Assembly (NCBI RefSeq): GCF_039645565.1
Contig: NZ_CP147914.1
Location: 645,573 to 709,572, forward strand
Direction: 5' to 3'
From: Sulfurimonas sp. HSL1-2
Lineage (GTDB): Bacteria > Campylobacterota > Campylobacteria > Campylobacterales > Sulfurimonadaceae
DNA: 64,000 nucleotides
The notes below the pieces were generated by a model. That model saw nothing but the letters and a program-made list of their open reading frames with translations, did not search any database and was not told the DNA's origin. The first letter of the stretch is position 1. Every line of letters starts with the position of its first letter. Below are positions 53,499 to 61,603 of the stretch, piece by piece. The translations under genes were made by a program, and so were the position numbers.

Positions 53499-53590
53499 AT
53501 TATGACATGCTTTGCTAAGAAAATATTAAGATTATTGTATAAAAAACATACAAATAAATAGTTAAATTCATCCCTATAGCATGCCATAAT
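53499..53590. promoter_or_regulatory. Divergent nasA/nrtA promoters with a central dyad
   Basis: Two mirror-image copies of AGCATGYCATAAT occupy this gap: complement of 53499-53511 facing nasA and 53578-53590 facing nrtA, each ending in a CATAAT -10-like box about 45-50 bases from its gene. Exactly midway lies a perfect dyad, TTGTAT-N7-ATACAA (53535-53553). The same dyad, at the same distance from a -10 box, occurs upstream of the nitrite-transporter gene (61542-61559). The layout suggests one dimeric regulator activating both directions. Spacing between GTA and TAC is nine, not the eight of cyanobacterial NtcA sites. Confidence 0.7.
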
Positions 53591-53634
53591 GGTGCAACCG
53601 AAACAGAGTTTCAAAAAAAATAAAGGTTAAAGCA

Positions 53635-55035
53635 ATGAAAAGTGCATCTGGATTGAAAGGTTTGACACTGGCCGGACTCGCCCTCGGGCTGGCGGCGACG
53701 ACGCTGATGGCAGCAGTCGAAAAGAAGAAGCTGACCATCGGATTTATTGCGCTGACGGACTGTGCTCCTATCGTCATCGCGGAGGAGAAGGGTTTTTTTG
53801 ACAAGTACGGCCTGGACGTCCACGTCGTCAAAGAGGGCGGCGGTTGGCCGGGGATCCAGCAGAAGGTGATCAACGGCGAGTACGACTTCTCGCACGCCCT
53901 GGCGGGGATGCCGATCGCGGCGACGCTGGGCATCAACGGTGATGCGAACCTGGTCGCGCTGCTGAGCCTCGATTTCAACGGCAACGGCATCACCTTCGGC
54001 AACAACATCATGAAGCAGATGAAAAAGTACGGCATGGATGACAAGAAACGCCCGCTGGGCTCCGAGTCGCTGAAAAAGTACATCGACGCCAAGCATGCGA
54101 AAGAGGGCGGCAAGTACAAGCCGCTCGACTTCGGTATGGTCCACCCGGTCTCCACGCACAACTACGAACTGCGCTACTGGATGGCGACGTCGGGCATCGA
54201 CCCGGATGCCGATGCGACGATCAAACCTTTCCCGCCGCCGACGATGCCGAGCAACCTCATTGCCGGGAACATCGAAGGATACTGCGTCGGGGAGCCGTGG
54301 AACGAACGCGTCGTTTTGAAAAAGAAGGGCTCCACCCTGGTCACGAACTATGACATCTGGAACAACAACCCCGAGAAGGTGCTGCAGGCCCGCGCGGATT
54401 TCGTGGAGAAGAACCCGGAGACGACCAAGGCGGTCATGAAGGCGATCATCGAAGCGCAGATGTGGCTGGATGAAAGCTGGGAACACCGCAAAGAGGCGGC
54501 GAAGATCCTCAGCAAGCCCAACTACGTCAAGGCGCCTGTCGACGTGCTTGAAAAGTCGATGACGGGGACCTTCCAGTACCTCAAGGGGCAGGACTCCGAG
54601 CCCAACCCGATGTTCAACGTCTTTGCCAACTACTATGCGGCGTACCCTTTTTACAGCCACGGCATGTGGTTCATCACGCAGATGTACCGCTGGGGCCAGC
54701 TGGAGCAGCCTGTCGACATGAAAGCGGTCATCGAGAAGACCTACCGCCCCGACCTCTTTGAGATCGCGGCCAAAGAGGTGGGCTATGCGCTGCCGCCGAG
54801 CCCGTGGAAAAAAGACGGGGTGGACAAGTACAACATGTTCATGGACGGCAAGGTGTTCGACCCGAACAAGGCGGTGGAGTACATCTACAGCTTCAAAGTG
54901 ACGCATCCGAAAGTCGGCGAGGCCGAACTCAAGGCGGTCAACGGCTGGGAGGGGAGCCTCAAGACGGCGCAGCCCGACTATGTCTGCCCGTACGGTCCCG
55001 CCGGCTGTGCCGACCCGAAATACGTCACCGAATAA
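53635..55035 (+). CDS. nrtA: Nitrate ABC transporter, substrate-binding protein
   Basis: A 466-residue periplasmic binding protein of the NrtA/SsuA-like family. The signal peptide covers about residues 1-28 (GLTLAGLALGLAATTLMAA). The mature part has FIALTDCAPIVIAEEKGFF, GGGWPGIQQKVINGEYDFSHAL and PSNLIAGNIEGYCVGEPWNE, which are typical of nitrate/nitrite/cyanate binders. Length fits NrtA. The operon continues with nrtB and an ATPase gene. Promoter with mirrored motif lies 45 bases upstream. It captures nitrate for uptake ahead of reduction by NasA. Confidence 0.94.
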   Translation: MKSASGLKGLTLAGLALGLAATTLMAAVEKKKLTIGFIALTDCAPIVIAEEKGFFDKYGLDVHVVKEGGGWPGIQQKVINGEYDFSHALAGMPIAATLGINGDANLVALLSLDFNGNGITFGNNIMKQMKKYGMDDKKRPLGSESLKKYIDAKHAKEGGKYKPLDFGMVHPVSTHNYELRYWMATSGIDPDADATIKPFPPPTMPSNLIAGNIEGYCVGEPWNERVVLKKKGSTLVTNYDIWNNNPEKVLQARADFVEKNPETTKAVMKAIIEAQMWLDESWEHRKEAAKILSKPNYVKAPVDVLEKSMTGTFQYLKGQDSEPNPMFNVFANYYAAYPFYSHGMWFITQMYRWGQLEQPVDMKAVIEKTYRPDLFEIAAKEVGYALPPSPWKKDGVDKYNMFMDGKVFDPNKAVEYIYSFKVTHPKVGEAELKAVNGWEGSLKTAQPDYVCPYGPAGCADPKYVTE

Positions 55036-55066
55036 GTCCGGCCGTTTGTGCTGAAAACAGGAAAAC

Positions 55067-55876
55067 ATGATGCAAAAAATAATTAAAAAAATCGCACTGC
55101 CGCTGATGGTGCTCTTCGCCATTCTGGCGGGGTGGCAGCTGGTGGCCAACAACGTCGAGGAGTTCCCGACCCCGTACTACACCTGGGTCGCGGCCTTCGG
55201 GGGCGTCAATGCCGAAGAGATGGAGATCAAAGGGGTGCTCTCCGACCCGTTCTACGTGGAGAACGAGGACGACAAAGGGATCGCCTGGCAGATCATGAAC
55301 TCCCTCGGCCGCGTTTTCGGCGGCTTTGCCCTGGCGATCCTCGTGGGGATCCCGGTGGGTCTGGTTATCGGGATGAGCCAGAGCTTCATGCAGGCGCTCA
55401 ACCCCTATATCCAGATCCTCAAACCCGTCTCGCCGCTGGCGTGGCTGCCGCTGCTGCTGATGGTGTTCCAGGACATCAACCTGACGGCGGTTGCGACGAT
55501 CTTTATCACGTCGATCTGGCCGATTATCATCAACACCTCGCTGGGGGTGCGCAGCGTCGACCAGGATTACCTCAACGTCGCGAAGGTGCTGCAGTTCACG
55601 CCGCTGGAGACGATCCGCAAGATCATCCTGCCGGTCGCGGTGCCGTACATCTTTACGGGGATGCGCCTGAGCCTGGGGATCGCCTGGCTCGTCATCGTCG
55701 CGGCGGAGATGCTTACCGGCGGGATCGGCATAGGGTTCTGGATCTGGGACGAGTATAACAACCTGAACTACCCGAACATCATTATCGGGATCATCATCGT
55801 CGGTGTCGTGGGGTACATCCTCGACGTCATCATGGGCAAAATAGCCGATTTCTTCGACTACCGAAAACGCGCCTGA
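55067..55876 (+). CDS. nrtB: Nitrate ABC transporter, permease
   Basis: A 269-residue inner-membrane permease of the NrtB/SsuC family. Hydrophobic segments include LPLMVLFAILAGWQLVA, LAILVGIPVGLVIGM, TAVATIFITSIWPII and NIIIGIIIVGVVGYILDVI. The EAA-type ATPase contact loop is visible near VAKVLQFTPLETIRKIILP. It starts 31 bases after nrtA; ATG 55067 and ATG 55070 are both possible starts, preceded by AGGAAAAC. The loop at residues 37-60 is a longer periplasmic segment, as in other NrtB proteins. Confidence 0.93.
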   Translation: MMQKIIKKIALPLMVLFAILAGWQLVANNVEEFPTPYYTWVAAFGGVNAEEMEIKGVLSDPFYVENEDDKGIAWQIMNSLGRVFGGFALAILVGIPVGLVIGMSQSFMQALNPYIQILKPVSPLAWLPLLLMVFQDINLTAVATIFITSIWPIIINTSLGVRSVDQDYLNVAKVLQFTPLETIRKIILPVAVPYIFTGMRLSLGIAWLVIVAAEMLTGGIGIGFWIWDEYNNLNYPNIIIGIIIVGVVGYILDVIMGKIADFFDYRKRA

Positions 55877-55886
55877 GGAGGACAGC

Positions 55887-56678
55887 ATGGGTAAATTTCT
55901 CTCACTGGAACATGTCGACAAGGTGTTCCCGCTCCCGGGCGGGAAAGAGTACGTGGCGGTCCGGGACGTCGACCTGGAGATTAAAAAGAACGAGATCATC
56001 TCGATCATCGGGCACTCCGGGTGCGGCAAGTCGACCCTGCTCAACATGATTGCGGGGCTCGACCTCAATACGGCCGGCGGGATCTTCCTGAACAACAAGG
56101 AGATCGGCGGCCCCGGCCCGGAGCGTGCGGTGGTCTTCCAGAACCACTCGCTGCTGCCGTGGCTGACGGTTTACCAGAACATCGAGATGGCCGTCAAAAA
56201 GGTGATGCCGGAACTGAACAAGAACGAAGTCGCCGCACGGGTCATGAAGTTTGTGCACCTGGTCAACCTCGACCACGCCAAGGACAAATACCCCGGCGAG
56301 ATCAGCGGGGGGATGAAGCAGCGCGTCGGCATTGCACGGGCGCTCTCCATCAAACCCGACGTGTTGCTGATGGACGAGCCTTTCGGGGCGCTCGATTCGC
56401 TGACGCGGGCCAACCTGCAGGAGCACCTGATGCGCATTCAGCAGGACGTGCAGAACACCGTCATCATCATCACCCACGATGTCGACGAGGCGGTCCTGCT
56501 CTCGGATCGGGTCATCATGATGACCAACGGCCCCGAAGCGACTATCGGCGAGATCCTGGAAGTGAACCTGGAACGCCCCCGCGACCGCGTGGCGCTGCAG
56601 AAGGACCCCGAATACGTCCGCTGCCGCGAAGCGATCCTGAGCTTCCTCTACGAGAAGTTCGCCAAGGAAGACGAATAA
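55887..56678 (+). CDS. nrtD: Nitrate ABC transporter, ATPase
   Basis: A 263-residue ABC ATPase of the nitrate/sulfonate/taurine family. Walker A is GHSGCGKSTLLNMIAG, signature ISGGMKQRVGIARAL and Walker B VLLMDEPFGALDSL, followed by the His switch in IITHDVDEAV. It lacks the C-terminal nitrate-binding domain of cyanobacterial NrtC, so it is an NrtD-type subunit acting as homodimer. It begins 10 bases after nrtB with GAGGAG upstream. Confidence 0.93.
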   Translation: MGKFLSLEHVDKVFPLPGGKEYVAVRDVDLEIKKNEIISIIGHSGCGKSTLLNMIAGLDLNTAGGIFLNNKEIGGPGPERAVVFQNHSLLPWLTVYQNIEMAVKKVMPELNKNEVAARVMKFVHLVNLDHAKDKYPGEISGGMKQRVGIARALSIKPDVLLMDEPFGALDSLTRANLQEHLMRIQQDVQNTVIIITHDVDEAVLLSDRVIMMTNGPEATIGEILEVNLERPRDRVALQKDPEYVRCREAILSFLYEKFAKEDE

Positions 56679-56704
56679 ACACTGCTTATAAAAAGTACTA
56701 AGTA

Positions 56705-56776
56705 GCCGGCGGAATGCGTTTCCGCGGCATTAAAAAGTCGCTCGCCCTTCTGGGGAGTCCCGTGGCATCATGCGGG
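56705..56776 (+). promoter_or_regulatory. Two hairpins between nrtD and porin genes
   Basis: The intercistronic RNA can form a first hairpin with perfect GCGGAA/TTCCGC arms (56709-56725) and a stronger one in which CTGGGGAG-TCCCG pairs with GCGGGG-CTCTCCAG (about 56740-56776, one G-T pair). Neither is followed by a T tract, so they are more likely processing, stability or attenuation elements than a terminator. No promoter motif for the porin was seen in this gap. Confidence 0.5.
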
Positions 56777-56820
56777 GCTCTCCAGAGGTGCCGCCTCGAG
56801 ATTTTAGAAGGATAGATTGA

Positions 56821-58044
56821 ATGAAGAAGTGGATGTTGTCGCTGGCCGCCGTGCCGGTTATTGTGGGAAGTATGGGTGTGGCTGCGTCGGCGGCCGAAGA
56901 GATCGTCCTCCTGGACGGAATGAAAATGAGCGGCGAGATCCGCCCGCGCTACGAGATGGCGGACGTGAAGGATAACGGCCTCGATACGGCCAACGCTTTC
57001 ACGGCCCGGACGCGCCTCGCGGTCGAAGGGACGCTTCTCGGCCTCGAAGGGCTCACCGCCAAAGTGGGGATGACCTCGGTCAACAACTTCGGCTACAACG
57101 ACTACGCGCCGCAGGATGCGACGTATGACCTGATCCTCGACCCGCAGCAGGCAATCCTGACCGAGGGCTACCTGGCCTATACGGCGGCGGACACGACGCT
57201 GCTCGCGGGGCGCTCCTTCGTCAACCTCGACGACCAGCGCTTCGTGGGTACCGTCGGCTGGCGCCAGATGGAGCGTGCCTACGACACGGTGACGCTGAGC
57301 AACGGTTCCATCGAGGGCCTCTCCCTCATGGCCTCCTGGATTTACGGCTACCAGGGCGTCAACGCCAACCCGACGACCGATACGGGCTCGCTGCTCCTGC
57401 ACGCTACGTACTCGGCGGGCAAGGCGCTCTCCGTCACAGGGTTCGGCTATATGCTGGCCGACATTCACGACACTTACGGCCTGCGCGTCTCCGGGGATAT
57501 CGCCCTGGACGGCGTGACGCTGAACTATGCGGCCTCCTATGCCAAGCAGAGCGACGCCTCGCTGACCTACGCCCTCGATGATGCGCCGGAGATCGATGCT
57601 GCCTACTACGACATCGCCCTGGGCGCGAACATCTCCGGCCTCATTGTCGGGGCGGAGTACGAGGTGCTGGGAGACGCCGAAAGCAACAGCACGAAAGGGT
57701 TCACGACCCCGCTGGCGACCCTGCACAAGTTCCAGGGGTGGGCGGACGTCTTCCTCGGTCGCACGTCCGGAAGCAACAACGACGGTCTGGCGGACCTGAG
57801 CGGTACGCTGGGATATGCCGCGGCGGGCTTCGGGAAAGTGCTGGGCGTCTACCACAAGTTTGACGCCCTCTCCGGTGCAAACAAGGACCTCGGCAGCGAG
57901 TTTGACGTGCTCTATGCGAACAAGGTCCCGGGCGTCAAGGACCTCGCGTTCCTGGCGAAAGCGGCTTTCTACTCCAAAGGCGACACGGGCAACGACGTCA
58001 CCAAGGTCTGGGCTCAGCTCGATTACAAGTTTATGATCAAATAA
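56821..58044 (+). CDS. Outer-membrane porin of the nitrate island
   Basis: A 407-residue protein with a signal peptide (residues 1 to about 25, SMGVAASAAEE) and a mature sequence of alternating strand segments such as MKMSGEIRPRYEMADV, TARTRLAVEGTLLG, LDGVTLNYAASYAKQ and KVWAQLDYKFMIK. This is the pattern of a general or alginate-export-like 16-18 strand porin common in Campylobacterota. The last residue is Lys rather than the usual aromatic, with Phe three positions before. Position within the nitrate operon suggests it carries nitrate, nitrite or cyanate through the outer membrane. AGAAGGATAG supplies the ribosome site. Confidence 0.88.
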   Translation: MKKWMLSLAAVPVIVGSMGVAASAAEEIVLLDGMKMSGEIRPRYEMADVKDNGLDTANAFTARTRLAVEGTLLGLEGLTAKVGMTSVNNFGYNDYAPQDATYDLILDPQQAILTEGYLAYTAADTTLLAGRSFVNLDDQRFVGTVGWRQMERAYDTVTLSNGSIEGLSLMASWIYGYQGVNANPTTDTGSLLLHATYSAGKALSVTGFGYMLADIHDTYGLRVSGDIALDGVTLNYAASYAKQSDASLTYALDDAPEIDAAYYDIALGANISGLIVGAEYEVLGDAESNSTKGFTTPLATLHKFQGWADVFLGRTSGSNNDGLADLSGTLGYAAAGFGKVLGVYHKFDALSGANKDLGSEFDVLYANKVPGVKDLAFLAKAAFYSKGDTGNDVTKVWAQLDYKFMIK

Positions 58045-58052
58045 GCGTTCGT

Positions 58053-58126
58053 GCGGCCGGTCCGGCCGCCGGCGACGGTCATGTTTTTTGACGCATCTTC
58101 ACCACCGAAGGCGCATTAAAAAACAT
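58053..58126 (+). promoter_or_regulatory. Hairpins between porin and siroheme synthase genes
   Basis: A perfect 7-bp stem (GCGGCCG/CGGCCGC, 58053-58069, loop GTC) follows the porin stop, then ATGTTTTTT (58081-58089) and AAAAAACAT (58118-58126) form a second 9-bp inverted repeat whose 3' arm ends four bases before the AAGGA ribosome site of cysG. The first may protect or partly terminate the porin mRNA; the second could limit access to the cysG start. Confidence 0.5.
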
Positions 58127-58137
58127 ACGAAGGATTC

Positions 58138-59439
58138 ATGATGCAAAGAATTACCCTTCCCGTTGTGCTGCACAACCCGAAGATACTGCTGATAGGCGGC
58201 GGGCCGGTCGCCCTGCAAAAGGCGCAGGTGATGCGCCGCAACCAGATCGATTTCGACGTCATCGCCGCGCTTTGCAGCGAGGCGATGCGCTCGCTTGTCC
58301 CGGAGGCGTGTGAACGTTCCGTGACGGAGGAGGATTGCCGGGAGTACGGCATCATCATTGATGCCACCGGCAATGCCGGGGTGACGGCGATGCTGACGGC
58401 ACTCAAACAGCGGCAGCGTTTCCTGCTCAACGTCGTCGACGTCCCGGAGCAGTGCGACTTCTTCTTTGCCGCGCTGATCGAGCAGGGGCCGGTCAAGATT
58501 GCGGTAAGTTCCAGCGGGGGCTCGCCGGCGATCGCCCAGGCCATTCGCGACAAGATCGCCCGGATGCTGCCCGCATCATTGGCCGCACTGGGCCAAAAGG
58601 CGATGCGCGAGCGCCTTGCCGGGCATATCCGCCCGGGGGCGCTCAAAGCCGAGGCGAACCGGCAGCTCGGACGGGTGCACCTGGTCGGCTGCGGCACGGG
58701 GGACGTCGACCTGCTGACGCTCAAGGCCTACCGCCTTATCACGGAAGCGGACGTCGTCTTCGTCGATCACCTGGTGAGCGAGGAGATCAAGGCAATCATC
58801 CCCAAAGCGACGATGGTCATCCACGTCGGCAAGCGTAAAGGGCACCACAGCATCAAGCAGGAGAAGATCAATGAACTCCTGATCGAGTACGCGCAGAAGG
58901 GCTTGGAGGTCGCCCGGCTCAAAGCGGGGGACCCCTACATCTTCGGGCGCGGGGCGGAAGAGGCGCAGGCATTGGCCGCGGAGGGGATCCGTGTCGAAGT
59001 CGTGCCGGGGATCTCTTCGGCCGTCGCCGGACCGCTTGCCGCGGGCATCGCGCCGACGGCGCGGGGGTACGCGGCGAACCTCTCCATCGTCTCCGCACAC
59101 CTGGCGGGCAACCGTATCAATACCGAGTGGATCGACCTGCTGAAGCTCAAAAACCATACGACCATCGTGCTGATGGGGGTCTCGCGCGCCAAAGAGATTG
59201 TAGAGAAGGCACTGGAAGCGGGTGTAGCGGCAACGATGCCCTGCGCCGTCATCTCCAACGCCTCCCGGCCGGACCAGCAGCGCTTTGTGACGACGCTGGA
59301 GGGACTGCCGGCGGTGGCCGAAAACGCGCCGCGTCCCGCGATCATCGTCTTCGGCGACGTCGTCAACCTGCATGCGGTGCTGCCGCAGTACATCAACGAA
59401 GGGGAGTACCATGATCAGCGTATTGCAAGCGGCCTCTGA
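58138..59439 (+). CDS. cysG: Siroheme synthase (uroporphyrinogen-III methyltransferase with precorrin-2 dehydrogenase domain)
   Basis: A 433-residue bifunctional protein. Residues 1-110 are the NAD-binding dehydrogenase/ferrochelatase part with the loop LLIGGGPVALQKAQ; residues 180-430 are the SAM uroporphyrin-III C-methyltransferase with HLVGCGTGDVDLLTLKA, EVARLKAGDPYIFGRG and VVPGISSAVAG. The central dimerisation segment has SSSGGSPAIAQAIRDKI. It makes siroheme, the prosthetic group of the nitrite reductase encoded next. Its end overlaps nirA by 29 bases. ATG 58138 or 58141 are both possible; GAAGGA lies upstream. Confidence 0.95.
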   Translation: MMQRITLPVVLHNPKILLIGGGPVALQKAQVMRRNQIDFDVIAALCSEAMRSLVPEACERSVTEEDCREYGIIIDATGNAGVTAMLTALKQRQRFLLNVVDVPEQCDFFFAALIEQGPVKIAVSSSGGSPAIAQAIRDKIARMLPASLAALGQKAMRERLAGHIRPGALKAEANRQLGRVHLVGCGTGDVDLLTLKAYRLITEADVVFVDHLVSEEIKAIIPKATMVIHVGKRKGHHSIKQEKINELLIEYAQKGLEVARLKAGDPYIFGRGAEEAQALAAEGIRVEVVPGISSAVAGPLAAGIAPTARGYAANLSIVSAHLAGNRINTEWIDLLKLKNHTTIVLMGVSRAKEIVEKALEAGVAATMPCAVISNASRPDQQRFVTTLEGLPAVAENAPRPAIIVFGDVVNLHAVLPQYINEGEYHDQRIASGL

Positions 59440-61330
59440 AGCCCGGAATACCAAAACGAACAAGGTCGAGCAGACCAAGGCGCTCAAAACCCCCAAAGAG
59501 GCGTTCGAGCAGATCGCCGAGTACGCCAAAGGGGGGTACGGCAGCATTCCCAAAGAGGACCTGGGCTACTTTCTGAAGTGCTTCGGCATTTTCGACCGCC
59601 CGATGACCCCGGAGCGTTTTATGATGCGGGTGCGCATTCCCGGCGGCCAGCTGGATGCCGCCCAGGCGCGCACCGTCGGCGAGATCGCCAAAGCGTTCGG
59701 CCAGGACTACATGGACATTTCGACCCGGGCGCAGATCGTGCTGCGCTATCTGAGCATCGAGGCGATGCCGGAGATCTTGGATCGCCTTGAAAGGGTGGGG
59801 CTGACGACCTTCCATACGGGGGTGGACAACTTCCGCAACATGGTCAACGACCCCCTCGACGGGGTCGCGTTCGACAACATCCTGCCGTCGCAGGGGCTGC
59901 TGCAGAAACTGCAAGAGCTTTTCCTGGGCCACTGGGAGTGGATGAGCGCCCTGCCGCGCAAGTTCAACACGGGGGTCTGCGGGTCGCTTGCCAACCGTTG
60001 CAACATCTTCGGGCAGGACTGCGGCTTCGTGCTGGCGCAAAAAGAGGGGGTCTACGGCTACAACGTTTACCTCGGCGGCCGGGTCGGGGTGATCGCGCGC
60101 AACGCCGATATCTTCGTGCGCGACGAAGCGGAGGCCGTGGCGATGTTCCGGGCCCTTATCGAGCTCTACCGCGACTACGGCTTCCGCGACAACCGCAACA
60201 AGAACCGGCTGCACTTCCTCATCGAGGCGGTGGGGATGGAAGCCCTCGCCGCGGCCATCCGCGAAAAGGCGGGCATCGACTTCGCTACCGCCGGGGAGAC
60301 GTTGACCCAGCTTGACAACAACGACGCCGACCAGGGGCGCGTCCAGCTGAACAACGGCACCTTCGCCGTCCATGCCGTCGTCCCCTCCGGCGTCTTCAGC
60401 GGCAGCGACCTTGTCGCCGCGGCGGAGGCGGCGGAGACCTATGGCGACGGGCGCGTTCGCCTCGACATCGAACAGAGTCTCTACATTCTCGGGGTGGACG
60501 CCGTCCGTTACGATGCCCTGATGGAGACGCCGTTTTTCGAGGCCTACAAGAGCGTCTCCAGCCCCTATTTCAACCACCTGATCGCCTGTGCCGGCGAGGA
60601 GCACTGTCCTTTCGGCGTCATCCCGAACAAACCCGACGCCATCGAGATGGCCGAGTACCTCAGCCGTGCGGTACCGCTGGAGGGCGGCCGCGTGCGGATG
60701 CACTGGTCGGGCTGCGTCAAAGGGTGCGGCCTGCACGGGGTCGGTGACGTCGGTTTCGAGGGGTGCAAGGCCAAGGTGAACGGCGAGACGGAGCACGGGG
60801 TGCACATCACGCTCGGGGGCAAACTCACGGCCGAAGGGCAGGAGGGGTACAGCGTCCTGAAGTCCGTGCCGCTGCGGTTCGCACGCTACCACGTCGAGTC
60901 GCTGATGCGCGAGTACCGCCGCCTGCGCAAAGCGGGGGAGAGCTTCGGGCAGTTCCACGACCGGGTGCTCTCAGGCTACTCGCCCGCGGCGATAGGCTTT
61001 ATGATGCAGCTGCAGTCCTACCTGCGCGACAGGGGCATCGACCTGGCGTTGGGGTTCGAAGCGGGTGCGAAAAGCGGCCGGAACGAATCCTTCGAGCTTT
61101 TCGACTTCGGCTGCCGGCTTTACAAGAAACTGACGGGCGAGACGGCCTACCCGCTGCAGGCGCACTATATGCCCTCGGAGGGGGAGCGGCTCGATATGAC
61201 ACTGCTGGACCGCCCCGGCATCGACTCCAACCTGGCCCAGATGGTTGTGAAGATGCTGGAACCCAATGCCAACCTCCGCGCCAAAGCCTTTACGGAACTA
61301 AACGCCTTGGTGGCACTTTTCCAATCCTGA
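59411..61330 (+). CDS. nirA: Ferredoxin-type nitrite reductase (siroheme, 4Fe-4S)
   Basis: From ATG 59411 (GGGGAG upstream) the protein has 639 residues, longer than the usual 510-560. Two ferredoxin-like half domains precede siroheme domains. The cluster ligands are present: CAGEEHC near residue 398 and SGCVKGCGLHG near residue 437. The first half has FHTGVDNFRNMVNDPLDG and CGSLANRCNIFGQDCGF. It reduces nitrite to ammonium with six electrons from ferredoxin. The last 130 or so residues (LSGYSPAAIGFMMQLQSY onwards) extend beyond the common core. An ATG-less extension to 59372 exists but has no ribosome site. Sulfite reductase is the alternative; the operon context favours nitrite. Confidence 0.92.
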   Translation: MISVLQAASEARNTKTNKVEQTKALKTPKEAFEQIAEYAKGGYGSIPKEDLGYFLKCFGIFDRPMTPERFMMRVRIPGGQLDAAQARTVGEIAKAFGQDYMDISTRAQIVLRYLSIEAMPEILDRLERVGLTTFHTGVDNFRNMVNDPLDGVAFDNILPSQGLLQKLQELFLGHWEWMSALPRKFNTGVCGSLANRCNIFGQDCGFVLAQKEGVYGYNVYLGGRVGVIARNADIFVRDEAEAVAMFRALIELYRDYGFRDNRNKNRLHFLIEAVGMEALAAAIREKAGIDFATAGETLTQLDNNDADQGRVQLNNGTFAVHAVVPSGVFSGSDLVAAAEAAETYGDGRVRLDIEQSLYILGVDAVRYDALMETPFFEAYKSVSSPYFNHLIACAGEEHCPFGVIPNKPDAIEMAEYLSRAVPLEGGRVRMHWSGCVKGCGLHGVGDVGFEGCKAKVNGETEHGVHITLGGKLTAEGQEGYSVLKSVPLRFARYHVESLMREYRRLRKAGESFGQFHDRVLSGYSPAAIGFMMQLQSYLRDRGIDLALGFEAGAKSGRNESFELFDFGCRLYKKLTGETAYPLQAHYMPSEGERLDMTLLDRPGIDSNLAQMVVKMLEPNANLRAKAFTELNALVALFQS

Positions 61331-61354
61331 AGCGCGGAGACACCCCTTCACAGC

Positions 61355-61376
61355 GTGCCCTCTCCCCGGGCACTTT
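61355..61376 (+). terminator. Possible terminator after nirA
   Basis: GTGCCC and GGGCAC form a perfect 6-bp stem around a seven-base loop 24 bases after the nirA stop, followed by only three T residues (TTTCATC). Weak intrinsic terminator at best. Confidence 0.4.
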
Positions 61377-61541
61377 CATCACAGAGACATTTTTCAGCAC
61401 ACAAAAGCCCGGCGGAGTTACCGACAACGCTTCGTACAAAGCTGACAGGAAAGATGTTTTTTAGAAAAACTGTTAAGTTCTATTTTTAATCACAAAAGGC
61501 CATCATAAACGGTTTCAGTGTTCATAAAATAATAAGAAAAG

Positions 61542-61596
61542 TGTATAAATTCCATACAATTTTCTGCACTGTAGAATGAAGTTTAAGCGATAGAAT
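61542..61596 (+). promoter_or_regulatory. Promoter of transporter-cyanase operon with TGTAT-N7-ATACAA dyad
   Basis: A TGTAT-N7-ATACAA dyad (61542-61559) lies about 43 bases upstream of the -10-like TAGAAT (61591-61596), the same distance as between the central dyad and each -10 box in the nasA/nrtA gap. Predicted transcription start is near 61603, exactly where the folded leader begins. The sequence 61377-61541 before it is AT-rich towards its end and holds no gene that I can see. Confidence 0.65.
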
Positions 61597-61603
61597 TTTT
61601 CAG

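Noticed and set aside
53490..53520. Sigma54-like TGACATG...TTGCT in the nasA/nrtA gap
   Set aside because: The GG/GC spacing is two bases too short and the GG is GA; the mirrored CATAAT boxes explain the region better.
53535..53553. Cyanobacterial NtcA site
   Set aside because: GTA and TAC are separated by nine bases, not eight, and no NtcA is known in this phylum; kept only as a resemblance.
51697..55152. Long frames opposite nasA and nrtA
   Set aside because: Antisense shadows of well-supported genes with low-complexity, Val/Asp/Arg-rich translations.
56705..56776. NasR/ANTAR two-hairpin leader
   Set aside because: Loops are not hexanucleotides with the conserved A and G, and no terminator follows.
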